A stretch of DNA of 64,000 nucleotides. Source: Emcibacter sp. (GTDB lineage Bacteria; Pseudomonadota; Alphaproteobacteria; Sphingomonadales; Emcibacteraceae). The notes beneath the pieces were generated by a model. That model was not told the DNA's origin. It did not search any database and saw only the letters and a program-made list of their open reading frames with translations. A program made the position numbers and the translations under genes. The number at the start of each line of letters is the position of its first letter. Position 1 is the stretch's first letter. Positions 33,971 through 43,071 of this stretch are shown piece after piece. The stretch lies in contig NZ_OY776217.1 of the NCBI RefSeq assembly GCF_963675455.1, positions 2,528,001 through 2,592,000 on the forward strand. The letters are read 5' to 3'.

Positions 33971-34321
33971 ATGTTCGATATCGGCATGTTCGAAATGTTT
34001 GTGATTGTCGTTCTGGCAATCATTGTTGTGGGCCCGCGGGACCTGCCTAAAATGTTGCGGACTGTCGGTCAGATGGTTCGAAAGGTCAAGGAACTCGGTC
34101 AGGAATTTCAGACCGGTATCAAACAGATTGCCGATGAGGTTGAACTGGAAGAAGTCACGCGAAAACTGAATGAAGCAGGGAATATCCCGCTGGAACCTGA
34201 AAATACAAAACCTGATATTGTCGAGGAGGAGGAAGAGCCCGCAAATTCCGACACCGGAAAAGAGGCTGCTGAAAAAGTTGCTGCAGCCGACAATGACGAT
34301 GTAAAGGGGCCGGTATCGTGA
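33971..34321 (+). CDS. tatB: Sec-independent translocase subunit TatB
   Basis: TatB with TatC recognises twin-arginine signal peptides. The 116-residue protein has a single N-terminal span (MFVIVVLAIIVVGPRDLP) with the TatB-type Glu in the span region and the conserved GPRDLP hinge, then a long amphipathic helix and an acidic tail (VEEEEEPANSDTGKE). It is longer than TatA, as expected. It starts 17 bases after tatA, and its TGA is overlapped by the GTG of tatC. Confidence 0.95.
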   Translation: MFDIGMFEMFVIVVLAIIVVGPRDLPKMLRTVGQMVRKVKELGQEFQTGIKQIADEVELEEVTRKLNEAGNIPLEPENTKPDIVEEEEEPANSDTGKEAAEKVAAADNDDVKGPVS

Positions 34322-35145
34322 GTGACGAACAGGCGCAGGAAATGGATCACAGTGCAGCGCCGCTGATTGAACATCTGATTGAGCTCCGACAGCGCCTGAT
34401 CTGGAGTGTGGTGTATCTTCTGATAGGCTTCGGCGTGTGCTATATCTATGTCGAGGAAATATACACCTTTCTCGCCCAGCCTTTTGTGGATGTGGCCGTC
34501 AGGAACGGGCAGAGTCCCGATATGATCGCGATCGGCATTCATGAGCAGTTCTTCGTTTATCTGAAGATCGCCTTTTTTGCGTCTTTCTGTCTGACGTTCC
34601 CTCTGATTTCCATACAGGTGTGGAAGTTTGTTGCGCCGGGTCTGTATCGGAACGAGAAAAAGGCCTTTCTGCCGTTTCTGGTTGGTACTCCGGTGTTGTT
34701 TGCCCTCGGGGCATCGCTTTCCTATTTTGTGGTTATTCCGCTGGCCTGGAATTTTTTCATGTCTTTCCAGATTTCCGCCAATCATGCAGCCGACGTCGCT
34801 GGCGCCGTAGGGGCTGCGGTAGAACATCCGCTGGCCAGGTTGTCAGTGACGGTCATGCCGTCGGTGAAGGAATACTGGTCTCTGGTCATGACAATGATTT
34901 TGGCGTTCGGTTTCACATTTGAGCTCCCGATCCTGCTTCTGCTGCTGGCCCGGGTTGGCATCGTGACAGCGCCCGGACTGGCGAAATCCCGGAAGTATGT
35001 AGTTGTCGGCGCCTTTGCCTTTGCCGCGATTATGACGCCGCCAGATTTTATTAGCCAAATTATGCTTGGTGTTCCGATCCTGCTTTTGTATGAATTGTCG
35101 ATTATCGCCATCAGGTTAACGATCAAGGAAAAAGAGAATGTTTGA
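34318..35145 (+). CDS. tatC: Sec-independent translocase subunit TatC
   Basis: TatC is the six-span membrane receptor for Tat signal peptides. The 275-residue protein has the N-terminal family motif APLIEHLIELRQRL, the conserved Glu and Pro in the first periplasmic loop, FVAPGLYRNEKKAFLPF, and the late motif FGFTFELPILLLLLARVG. The GTG start at 34318 overlaps tatB by four bases. The 3' end runs eight bases into serS. All three Tat subunits are therefore present as one unit. Confidence 0.96.
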   Translation: MSDEQAQEMDHSAAPLIEHLIELRQRLIWSVVYLLIGFGVCYIYVEEIYTFLAQPFVDVAVRNGQSPDMIAIGIHEQFFVYLKIAFFASFCLTFPLISIQVWKFVAPGLYRNEKKAFLPFLVGTPVLFALGASLSYFVVIPLAWNFFMSFQISANHAADVAGAVGAAVEHPLARLSVTVMPSVKEYWSLVMTMILAFGFTFELPILLLLLARVGIVTAPGLAKSRKYVVVGAFAFAAIMTPPDFISQIMLGVPILLLYELSIIAIRLTIKEKENV

Positions 35146-36412
35146 TATCAAGGCAATCCGGGAGAATCCGGAGGCGTTTGATAAGGGGTGGAAAAAACGT
35201 GGTCTTGCACCGCAGGCTGCTGAAATATTGGCTCTGGATGGAAAATGGCGTTCCAAGCAGACTGAGCTGCAGCAAGCGCAAAGCAGGCGGAACGAGGCGT
35301 CAAAAGCCATCGGAATGGCAAAATCGAAGGGCGAGGATGCCGATGACTTGGTCAAAGAAGTAACTCGTTTGAAGTTCATACTAGTGGGATTAGAACAAGA
35401 AGTTCGAGACCTAGAAGATGAATTAAAAGATCGCCTGTCACGGCTGGATAACATCCCGGCGGATGACGTGCCTCTTGGCGAAAGTGAAGATGACAACCTG
35501 GAAGTTCGTAAATGGGGTGACCTTCCCGAGTTTGACTTTGAACCGAAGCAGCATTTTGAGCTTGGTGAAAACCTGGGACAGATGGACTTTGAGGGGGCAG
35601 CCCGCATGTCGGGTTCGCGCTTTGTTATATTGCGCAGCGATCTGGCGCGCCTGGAGCGCGCTCTGGCGGCCTTTATGCTGGACCTGCACACAGGTGAATA
35701 TGGTTACGAGGAAGTCTCTCCGCCGGCTCTTGTACGGGACCAGGCGCTATACGGCACAAGCCAGTTGCCCAAGTTCGAAGAAGACATGTTCAAAATGGAC
35801 ACTGGTCACTATCTGATCTCCACCGGTGAAATCCCGCTGACCAATATGGTCAGGGAGGAAATCCTGGAGGAAGAAAGCCTGCCGCTACGCTTTACAGCGC
35901 TGACACCCTGTTTCCGGTCGGAAGCGGGTTCTGCAGGCAAGGACACCCGTGGCATGATCCGTCTGCATCAGTTCCAGAAAGTGGAAATGGTCAGCATCAC
36001 CTCGCCGGAACAGTCCTGGGACGAGCTTGAGCGCATGACCGGGATAGCCGAAGAAGTACTGCGTCGCCTTAAGCTGCCGTACCGGGTTTTGGCCCTGTGC
36101 ACCGGGGATATGGGATTTGCCGCCCGCAAGACCTATGACCTGGAAGTCTGGCTGCCTGGACAGGAAAGCTATCGGGAGATTTCAAGCTGTTCCAATACCG
36201 GCGATTTTCAGGCCCGGCGCATGAACACCCGCTGCCGACCGAAAGGCGAGAAACGCACGCGGTTTGTCCATACCCTGAACGGGTCCGGCCTGGCTGTCGG
36301 GCGGACTCTGGTGGCGGTGCTGGAAAATTACCAACAGGCTGACGGCTCAATAAAAATTCCGGAAGTGCTCCGGCCTTATATGCGAGGTCAGGAAGTGATC
36401 AAAAACTCATGA
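35138..36412 (+). CDS. serS: Seryl-tRNA synthetase
   Basis: SerRS is a class II synthetase. The 424-residue protein begins with MFDIKAIRENPEAFDKG and the long antiparallel coiled-coil arm (about 30-100) that contacts the tRNA variable arm. The catalytic domain follows with GTSQLPKFEEDMF, motif 2 (TPCFRSEAGSAGKDTRGMIR) and motif 3 near the end (GSGLAVGRTLVAVLENYQ). The start overlaps tatC by eight bases, and surE starts inside its stop. The tatC-serS-surE order is a recurring alphaproteobacterial arrangement. Confidence 0.97.
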   Translation: MFDIKAIRENPEAFDKGWKKRGLAPQAAEILALDGKWRSKQTELQQAQSRRNEASKAIGMAKSKGEDADDLVKEVTRLKFILVGLEQEVRDLEDELKDRLSRLDNIPADDVPLGESEDDNLEVRKWGDLPEFDFEPKQHFELGENLGQMDFEGAARMSGSRFVILRSDLARLERALAAFMLDLHTGEYGYEEVSPPALVRDQALYGTSQLPKFEEDMFKMDTGHYLISTGEIPLTNMVREEILEEESLPLRFTALTPCFRSEAGSAGKDTRGMIRLHQFQKVEMVSITSPEQSWDELERMTGIAEEVLRRLKLPYRVLALCTGDMGFAARKTYDLEVWLPGQESYREISSCSNTGDFQARRMNTRCRPKGEKRTRFVHTLNGSGLAVGRTLVAVLENYQQADGSIKIPEVLRPYMRGQEVIKNS

Positions 36413-37191
36413 TGAAACCTGACCCCCGCAGAATTCTGGTTACCAATGATGACGGCATTAATGCGCCGGGACTGGAGATCCTGGAAAGGATCGCCCGCGA
36501 ACTGAGCGACGATGTCTGGACCGTGGCGCCGGAAGTAGAGCAGAGCGGCAAGGGTCATGCCCTGACCCTGACCGAACCGCTGCGTTTCCGGCAACTGTCG
36601 GAGCGCAGGTTTGCCGTGACAGGCACCCCGACCGACTGTGTGATGCTGGCCACCCACAGTATTATTCAGGGTGACAAACCAACATTACTTCTGTCCGGCA
36701 TTAACCGGGGGGGCAACCTGGCGGAAGACATGACCTATTCCGGCACTATTGCGGCGGCCATGGAAGGGACCATCTGCGGCATCCCGTCCATTGCAATCAG
36801 CCAGGATGTCGACAAAAGCAACCGCAAGGACCCGTTTCCCGTTGCAGAAAAATATGCGCTTGATGTGGTTCGCAAGATTCTGACCCAGAGCTGGGAAAAC
36901 GGCATCCTGATGAATGTAAATTTCCCGACTGACGTCAACAATGTCATGGGAATTAGGGCGACTCATCAGGGATTCCGGGATGAGGCAGAATTGTTCATCA
37001 ACGAACGGGAAGATCTTCGCGGGCATAATTATTACTGGATCGGGTTTCGCCGGGCATATGGAACACCCCTGGAAGCCACGGACCTGGAAGCCATGCAGGA
37101 AAATTATATATCCGTCACCCCCCTGCATCTGGACCTCACACATTATACGACGTATAACAATCTGAGAAAGAATATTGATCAGGATTTCTGA
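36409..37191 (+). CDS. surE: 5'/3'-nucleotidase SurE
   Basis: SurE is a metal-dependent nucleoside monophosphate phosphatase linked to stationary-phase survival. The 260-residue protein has the signature LVTNDDGINAPGL with the metal-binding Asp pair (about residues 13-14), then VAPEVEQSGKGHALTLTEPL, TGTPTDCV, and the Asn motif SGINRGGNLAEDMTYSGTIAAA (in part). The start is ATGATG overlapping the serS stop; either ATG is possible. pcm begins at its stop codon, as in the surE-pcm-nlpD group of Gammaproteobacteria. Confidence 0.96.
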   Translation: MMKPDPRRILVTNDDGINAPGLEILERIARELSDDVWTVAPEVEQSGKGHALTLTEPLRFRQLSERRFAVTGTPTDCVMLATHSIIQGDKPTLLLSGINRGGNLAEDMTYSGTIAAAMEGTICGIPSIAISQDVDKSNRKDPFPVAEKYALDVVRKILTQSWENGILMNVNFPTDVNNVMGIRATHQGFRDEAELFINEREDLRGHNYYWIGFRRAYGTPLEATDLEAMQENYISVTPLHLDLTHYTTYNNLRKNIDQDF

Positions 37192-37841
37192 TGTCTGAGC
37201 CTCTCGAAGAAAAGAAACAACAGCTTCTGAATATTCTCCGAATGGAGGGTATCCACGATGAGAATGTTCTTGCCGCAATTGGTGCTGTGAAGCGGGAAAA
37301 ATTCATCCCCGACTACCTGCGCCAGCAAGCCTATGAAAATGCCGCCCTGCCTATCGAAAGCGGCCAGACCATAAGCCAGCCCTATATTGTGGCCTATATG
37401 ACCCAGGAACTGAAAGTCGACAACAAGATGAAGGTTCTGGAGGTTGGCACTGGATCAGGATATCAGGGGGCCGTTCTGTCCAGGCTCTGTCGTCGGCTGT
37501 TTACAGTCGAGCGCCATTTGCCGCTGATGCAGAGGGCGGAAGCGTTATTCAAGGAACTGGGACTTCTGAATATCACGACACTTTTCGGTGACGGCATGAA
37601 AGGCTGGCCGGAGCAGGCGCCCTTTGATCGTATTATGGTCACGGCGGCAGCAGACAAGGTGCCCGAGAAACTGCTGGAACAATTAAAGGAAGATGGCGGA
37701 ATCATGGTCATTCCCATTGGCGCCCAGGAAGAAACCCAGCATATTTACCGGATAACCCGTCAGGGTGACGATTTTGAAACCGAGGTTCTGCTGCCGGTCA
37801 AGTTTGTACCGTTGCTTGGCGGAATTGTACATGATTCCTGA
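37191..37841 (+). CDS. pcm: Protein-L-isoaspartate O-methyltransferase
   Basis: Pcm methylates isoaspartyl residues in aged proteins with S-adenosylmethionine so they can be repaired. The 216-residue protein has the N-terminal LNILRMEGIHDENVLAAI, the substrate segment ENAALPIESGQTISQPYIVA and the SAM-binding motif VLEVGTGSGYQGAVLS, then VTAAADKVPEKLLEQL. Its ATG overlaps the surE TGA (shared base), so the two are coupled. Length and motifs fit the family fully. Confidence 0.96.
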   Translation: MSEPLEEKKQQLLNILRMEGIHDENVLAAIGAVKREKFIPDYLRQQAYENAALPIESGQTISQPYIVAYMTQELKVDNKMKVLEVGTGSGYQGAVLSRLCRRLFTVERHLPLMQRAEALFKELGLLNITTLFGDGMKGWPEQAPFDRIMVTAAADKVPEKLLEQLKEDGGIMVIPIGAQEETQHIYRITRQGDDFETEVLLPVKFVPLLGGIVHDS

Positions 37842-37883
37842 AGCATATTGATCTTGGGGCGACGAGTTTCTACTATTCGACTT

Positions 37884-38846
37884 ATGATCGACACTCGTCT
37901 GAAATCTATTTTCTTCATCACCGGAAGCATCTTTGCTTCCCTTCTCCTTGCTGCTTGTCAGGAAGGCCATCCCTATCAGATGGGCTATAAAAACAGTCCT
38001 CCGAGCTGGACGGAAAAAAATACACCTTATCCCATACCGGAACCGCGCAGCAAACCGAAGGCGCCACAGCGTTTTGTGGCAATTCCCGAAAATACACCTG
38101 ATGTACAGGTTAACCTGTCGGGCAAGACCGCGAAGGTTAGAAAAGGCGATACGGTTTATGCCATTTCCCGCCGATACGGGGTTACGGTGCGCCAGTTGAT
38201 TTCACATAATCGCCTGAAGGCGCCTTATCTGCTGCGTCCGGGCCAGCAATTGGCCCTGCCGGTTGCCGGACATCATATCGTCCGGAAGGGAGATACTGTC
38301 TATAGCATCTCCCGTCACTACCGGGTGGATATGACCGAACTTGCGCGTTTAAACAAACTGCAGAAGCCCTATATGCTTCGTGTCGGGCAGAAACTGAATG
38401 TACCGGGTAATGGGGCGACAGGCAGCAATCCAATAAAGATCGCAATTCCATCACCGCCACCAACCAGCGGGCAGGGTTTCCTGTGGCCGGTCAGCGGCAG
38501 GGTGATTTCCGGTTTCGGTCCCAAATCCCTGGGATTGCATAATGACGGTATAAATATCGCCGCCCGATATGGCGAGACGGTGCGGGCGGCTGAAGCCGGC
38601 GTTGTGGTTCATGCGGATTCCAGGCTCAAGGGATATGGCGGCCTGATTTTGATTCAGCATGAAGGCGGCTGGATGACGGCTTATGCCCATAATTCCAGGA
38701 TTCTGGTGAAGAAAGGGCAAAAGATCAGCCGGGGGCAGGCCATTGCAGAGGTCGGAAAAAGCGGCCGGGTGACGTCGCCGCAGCTGCATTTCGAACTGCG
38801 AAAGGGAAACCAGGCCGTCAATCCGGAAAAATACTTGAAAATATGA
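37884..38846 (+). CDS. NlpD-like lipoprotein with two LysM repeats and a degenerate LytM domain
   Basis: From ATG 37884 the protein has 320 residues; the TTG at 37848 would place 12 extra residues before the signal. A lipobox LLAAC (Cys25) marks an exported lipoprotein. Two LysM repeats at about 80-125 and 130-175 (RKGDTVYAISRRYGV and RKGDTVYSISRHYRV) bind peptidoglycan. The C-terminal M23/LytM domain has HNDGINIAA and SPQLHFELRKG: the usual H-x(3)-D ligand and the first His of H-x-H are replaced (N and Q), so zinc hydrolysis is unlikely. Such proteins (NlpD, EnvC) activate amidases at the septum. Its place after surE-pcm matches nlpD of other Proteobacteria. Confidence 0.92.
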   Translation: MIDTRLKSIFFITGSIFASLLLAACQEGHPYQMGYKNSPPSWTEKNTPYPIPEPRSKPKAPQRFVAIPENTPDVQVNLSGKTAKVRKGDTVYAISRRYGVTVRQLISHNRLKAPYLLRPGQQLALPVAGHHIVRKGDTVYSISRHYRVDMTELARLNKLQKPYMLRVGQKLNVPGNGATGSNPIKIAIPSPPPTSGQGFLWPVSGRVISGFGPKSLGLHNDGINIAARYGETVRAAEAGVVVHADSRLKGYGGLILIQHEGGWMTAYAHNSRILVKKGQKISRGQAIAEVGKSGRVTSPQLHFELRKGNQAVNPEKYLKI

Positions 38847-38895
38847 TATGGTTCAGCACGTCCGTTGAACGAAAAAATCTGAAAAGGATCAAAGA

Positions 38896-40071
38896 ATGAA
38901 ATCTGTGGGGAAACTGTTATTTGTGTTTGTGACCGTGGCGATAACATCCGGCGCCGGGCTCGAACCTTTACCGGGCAGGATTGCGGATCATTATGAGACT
39001 GAAAAGGGCGCCATTGAAGTCGAGGTCATTGCAAGTGGTCTGGAATTTCCCTGGGCAATAGCTTTTCTGCCTGACGGCTCGGCTCTGGTGACTGAAAAAC
39101 CCGGAACTTTGCGTCATGTTAACGGTCACAAGGTTTCCGCACCCGTGAAAGGCGTCCCGAAGGTCCATTATGACCGCCAGGGCGGACTTCTGGATGTGGT
39201 GGTGGATCCGGATTTCGGTAAAAACCAGACCATATTTTTCACTTATGCCGAACCGAATGAAGACGGGACCATAGCTGGCACAGCCGTGGCCCGGGCCCGG
39301 TTGGTTCTGGGTTCAACTCCGCACCTGGAAGACCTCAAGGTTATATTTTCGCTGCCAAAGAAAAGCGAACTCTCCGTCCATTTCGGCTCCAGAATTGTTT
39401 TTGCCGATGACGGCACCCTGTTTGTGACCATTGGCGACCGATATATCTCGGAGGAAAAAGGAATTGGCATGAGGGCCCAGGACCCGTTTGATCCGGCAGG
39501 TTCTGTGATACGCATCAACAAGGATGGTTCAATTCCGGCAGATAACCCCTATGCCGACGGCAAATCCGCTCATCCGGCCGTCTGGTCCATCGGCCACCGT
39601 AATCCCCAGGGGGCCGTCTGGAACAAACAGACCAATTCCCTGTGGACGGTTGCCCATGCCGCCCGGGGCGGGGACGAGATCAATCACCCGGAAGCCGGTA
39701 AGAACTATGGCTGGCCGATCATTACCTACGGGGTGAATTATAACGGGGAAAAGATCGGCATCGGCACCCACAAGGAAGGTATGGAACAGCCGGTATATTA
39801 CTGGGATCCCTCCATCGCGCCGTCCGGGATGGTTTATTATGACGGCAAGGCGTTCCCCGACTGGCAGGGTAACCTGCTTGTTGGTGCCCTGAAGGATGAA
39901 ATGATCGTAAGGCTTGAGCTGAAGGACGGCAAAGTTGTCCACGAAGAGCGGATGCTGCAGAGCAAATATGGACGTATCCGTGACGTGCGTCAGGGCCCGG
40001 ACGGTTATCTCTATTTTGTCAACGACGTACGCAAAGGCAAGCTGTTGCGTATCAGGCCTGCCGGAAACTAG
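38896..40071 (+). CDS. PQQ-dependent aldose sugar dehydrogenase-like protein (YliI/Asd type)
   Basis: The 391-residue protein has a signal peptide (1-20) and the six-bladed propeller of soluble PQQ glucose/sorbosone dehydrogenases: GLEFPWAIAFLPDGSALVTE, GGLLDVVVDPDFGKNQTIFF and HFGSRIVFADDGTLFVTIGDR. A catalytic-type His lies in SIGHRNPQG, and YDGKAFPDWQGNLLVGAL follows. E. coli YliI oxidises aldoses in the periplasm with PQQ. PQQ synthesis genes are not in the window. AAAGGATC precedes the ATG. Its TAG overlaps the stop of the convergent DUF815 gene within a CTAG palindrome. Confidence 0.92.
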   Translation: MKSVGKLLFVFVTVAITSGAGLEPLPGRIADHYETEKGAIEVEVIASGLEFPWAIAFLPDGSALVTEKPGTLRHVNGHKVSAPVKGVPKVHYDRQGGLLDVVVDPDFGKNQTIFFTYAEPNEDGTIAGTAVARARLVLGSTPHLEDLKVIFSLPKKSELSVHFGSRIVFADDGTLFVTIGDRYISEEKGIGMRAQDPFDPAGSVIRINKDGSIPADNPYADGKSAHPAVWSIGHRNPQGAVWNKQTNSLWTVAHAARGGDEINHPEAGKNYGWPIITYGVNYNGEKIGIGTHKEGMEQPVYYWDPSIAPSGMVYYDGKAFPDWQGNLLVGALKDEMIVRLELKDGKVVHEERMLQSKYGRIRDVRQGPDGYLYFVNDVRKGKLLRIRPAGN

Positions 40072-40928
40072 TCCAGGCTTACGCCCTTCCGTCCGGCCAG
40101 GTCCTGTATATATTGCCAGGCCACACGGCCGGAGCGGGAGCCGCGGGTTGTCGCCCACTCCTTGGCTTCGGCATGGGCGGCGTCCTTGTCGGTGGGGATT
40201 TTATAATGGTCGATATAGCTGTCGACCATGCGCAGGAAGACTTCCTGCGGGCAGCTGTGAAACCCGAGCCACAGGCCGAACCGGTCGGACAGGGAGACTT
40301 TTTCCTCAACGGCTTCCGAGGGATTGATGGCCGTCCCGCGTTCATTCTCCATCATGCTTCTTGCCATCAGGTGCCGCCGGTTCGATGTGGCGTAGAAGAT
40401 CACGTTTTTCGGCCGCCCCTCGATGCCGCCTTCAAGAACGGCCTTCAGGGATTTGTAGGTGCTGTCTTCTCCGTCGAAGGATAAATCGTCGCAGAAAAGA
40501 ATGACCTGCCGGCCGCTGTTGCGGATGATTTCCAGAAGGCGGGGCAGGGTCGGGATATCCTCCCGGTGAATTTCCACAAGGGCAAGTTTTTTCTCGAGGG
40601 TTTTGTTTAGTTCCGCATGCAGAGCCTTGACCAGCGAGCTTTTCCCCATGCCGCGTGCGCCCCACAAGAGGGCGTTGTTGGCCGGCAGCCCCTGGGCAAA
40701 CTGTTCGGTATTGCGCCTCAGGATATCACAGACATGATCTATGCCCTTAAGCAGATCCAGATTTATATGATTGACGTTGACGATTCTCTGCAGCCGGTCA
40801 GGCTCAGTCTGCCAGACAAATGCAGCGCCCTCATTAAGGCCGACACGGCCGGTTTTTTTGGGGGCCATCCGGTCCAGAGCATCTGCGATCCGGTTGAGCA
40901 GGGGAAGAATATCTTTATCGTCAGTCAT
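40068..40928 (-). CDS. DUF815 family ATP-binding protein
   Basis: From ATG 40928 the product has 286 residues; AAGGA lies eight bases upstream. The ATG nine bases earlier has no room for a ribosome site. A P-loop is seen as GARGMGKSSLVKAL and a Walker B-like strand as VILFCDDLSFD, followed by YKSLKAVLEGG and YATSNRRHLMA (sensor region). This AAA-type family is widespread and annotated only as an ATPase of unknown role. It lies alone on the minus strand, between the sugar dehydrogenase and the secDF operon. I cannot assign a substrate. Confidence 0.9.
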   Translation of the reverse strand: MTDDKDILPLLNRIADALDRMAPKKTGRVGLNEGAAFVWQTEPDRLQRIVNVNHINLDLLKGIDHVCDILRRNTEQFAQGLPANNALLWGARGMGKSSLVKALHAELNKTLEKKLALVEIHREDIPTLPRLLEIIRNSGRQVILFCDDLSFDGEDSTYKSLKAVLEGGIEGRPKNVIFYATSNRRHLMARSMMENERGTAINPSEAVEEKVSLSDRFGLWLGFHSCPQEVFLRMVDSYIDHYKIPTDKDAAHAEAKEWATTRGSRSGRVAWQYIQDLAGRKGVSLD

Positions 40929-41091
40929 TTCTCTCATCCTTGATTAAAACTGCTGTAGCATAGAAAAGCACCCAGTCAAATAATTTCCGCCTTGTTTTTT
41001 GACGGGGGTCACCCTATATCGGACTGAAGATTGAAAAAAAAAGCAGGGACGTTATAGTGCCTGCATCCAATAAGACAAAAGGGAAGTCAAA

Positions 41092-41427
41092 ATGTTGATA
41101 TCTACTGCATACGCACAGGACGCGGCAGCCGGCGGCGATCCGATCATGAGCTTTCTCCCCCTGATCCTGATCTTTGTTGTTTTCTATTTCCTGCTGATCC
41201 GTCCCCAGCAGAAACGGGCCAAGGAACATAAACAGCTTGTCGAAGGTCTGCGCCGCGGTGATGTAGTGGTTACTTCGGGTGGCCTGATCGGTAAAATCGC
41301 CAGGGTAATCGACGACAATGAAGTCGAAGTGGAAATTGCCAAGGATGTGAAAGTCAAAGTCATGCGCAGCATGATCGCGACGGTCCAGGGCAAACCTGAA
41401 CCTGCCAACGACACTGAGAAAAAATAA
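41092..41427 (+). CDS. yajC: Preprotein translocase subunit YajC
   Basis: YajC is the small single-span partner of SecDF. The 111-residue protein has the span SFLPLILIFVVFYFLLIRPQQ, the family signature RPQQKRAKEHKQLVEGL right after it, then GDVVVTSGGLIGKI. The tail is charged. GGGAAG upstream of the ATG serves as ribosome site. secD follows after 17 bases and secF after that, so the three form one operon. Confidence 0.97.
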   Translation: MLISTAYAQDAAAGGDPIMSFLPLILIFVVFYFLLIRPQQKRAKEHKQLVEGLRRGDVVVTSGGLIGKIARVIDDNEVEVEIAKDVKVKVMRSMIATVQGKPEPANDTEKK

Positions 41428-41444
41428 ACAGACGGGATAAACCC

Positions 41445-43058
41445 ATGCTGAACTTTCCCCGCTGGAAGGTCGTACTCATTAGCCTTGTATCATTATTGGG
41501 GATACTGGCGGCCGTACCCAACTTTATGACGGAAGAACAGGCAGCGGCGCTGCCCTCTTTCCTGCCAAGCAAACAGGTAACTCTTGGGCTTGACCTGCAG
41601 GGTGGGGCGCACCTTCTGGTGGAAGTGCAGGCGGACACCATACTGGAAGATCGCCTTCAGGACAAAAGCGACGAAGTCAAGGATGCCCTGAGTACGGAAA
41701 AGATCCGTCACCGTCGACGTGTCCGTGATGGCAAGATTATCGTGACCCTGAATAACCCGGCGGAACATGAGCGGGCGGTATCCCTGATCAACAGCGAAGC
41801 CAAGAATACAATCGGTGCCTCTATGACATCCATAGGATCAGACGATATTCTGGTCACTGATCTGGGCAACGGCATCATTGAAGTGAGCCAGACCGAGGCG
41901 GCGATTAAGGAATACAAGCGGCTGACCGTGGCCCAGTCCGTGGAAATCGTTCGGCGCCGTATCGATGAAATGGGCACCAAGGAACCCTCGATCCAGCAAA
42001 ACGGGACGGACCGGATATTGATCCAGGTGCCGGGCATCGATGATCCCCAGAAACTGAAAGAAATCCTGGGAAAAACCGCCAAAATGGAATTCCGTCTGGT
42101 GGACCAGTCTGTCAGCCCCGATGATATCGCCCGTGGTCGAGTGCCACCGGGGACAGAAATTGTGCCCGCCTCAGATGAGGACGTCGCCGCCGGTGCACCG
42201 CCCTATGCAGTGCGCAAGCGGGTTATCCTGTCCGGTGAAAACCTGGTGGATGCGAGCCTCGGTTACGACCAGAACGGCCAACCGGCGGTGAGCTTCCGCT
42301 TTGACAGTGCCGGAGGCAAAAAATTTGCTGATACAACCCGCAAGAATGTCGGCAAGCCTTTTGCCATCGTGCTGGATAACAAGGTGATCAGCGCACCCCG
42401 TATCAACAGCCCGATCCTGGGCGGATCCGGTATCATTACCGGTAATTTCACTATCGAGAGCGCCAATGAACTGGCGTTGCTGCTCCGGGCCGGCGCCCTT
42501 CCGGCACCATTGAAAATTCTGGAAGAACGGACTGTAGGTCCGGATCTGGGTGCTGATTCTATTGCTGCCGGTGAAGTTGCCGCCATGATCGGTCTTGCGG
42601 CGGTGATGATCTATATCCTGATCTCCTATGGCTTCTTTGGCGTCGTGGCCAACGTGACCCTGGTGGTCAACATTTTCATGATCCTTGGTGTGCTTTCAAC
42701 ACTTGGGGCGACACTGACCCTGCCGGGTATTGCCGGGATTGTTCTGACCATCGGTATGGCCGTGGATGCCAACGTGTTGATTTTCGAGCGTATCCGGGAG
42801 GAAATCCGTGCCGGACGAGGGGCGCTTGCCGCCCTTGAACAGGGGTATGCCCGTGCTCTCAGCACGATCCTGGATGCCAATGTGACGACCTTGATTGCTG
42901 CCCTGATCCTGTTCCAGTTTGGGTCCGGACCAGTCAAAGGCTTTGCCGTTACCCTGGCCTGCGGTATCTTTACGTCTGTTTTTACAGCGGTCAGCCTGAG
43001 CCGTTTGATCCTTGCCACATGGGCCCGCAAGCGGCGTCCTGAAACGCTGAAGCTATAG
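41445..43058 (+). CDS. secD: Protein translocase subunit SecD
   Basis: SecD uses the proton gradient to pull proteins through the Sec channel from the periplasmic side. The 537-residue protein has one N-terminal span, the LGLDLQGGAHLLVEV motif, a large periplasmic domain with SVEIVRRRIDEMGTKEPSIQ (in part) and LGKTAKMEFRLVD, and five C-terminal spans with GIVLTIGMAVDANVLIFERI. It lies between yajC and secF with short gaps, as in most Proteobacteria. Confidence 0.97.
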   Translation: MLNFPRWKVVLISLVSLLGILAAVPNFMTEEQAAALPSFLPSKQVTLGLDLQGGAHLLVEVQADTILEDRLQDKSDEVKDALSTEKIRHRRRVRDGKIIVTLNNPAEHERAVSLINSEAKNTIGASMTSIGSDDILVTDLGNGIIEVSQTEAAIKEYKRLTVAQSVEIVRRRIDEMGTKEPSIQQNGTDRILIQVPGIDDPQKLKEILGKTAKMEFRLVDQSVSPDDIARGRVPPGTEIVPASDEDVAAGAPPYAVRKRVILSGENLVDASLGYDQNGQPAVSFRFDSAGGKKFADTTRKNVGKPFAIVLDNKVISAPRINSPILGGSGIITGNFTIESANELALLLRAGALPAPLKILEERTVGPDLGADSIAAGEVAAMIGLAAVMIYILISYGFFGVVANVTLVVNIFMILGVLSTLGATLTLPGIAGIVLTIGMAVDANVLIFERIREEIRAGRGALAALEQGYARALSTILDANVTTLIAALILFQFGSGPVKGFAVTLACGIFTSVFTAVSLSRLILATWARKRRPETLKL

Positions 43059-43071
43059 AGGGAGCCTGAGA

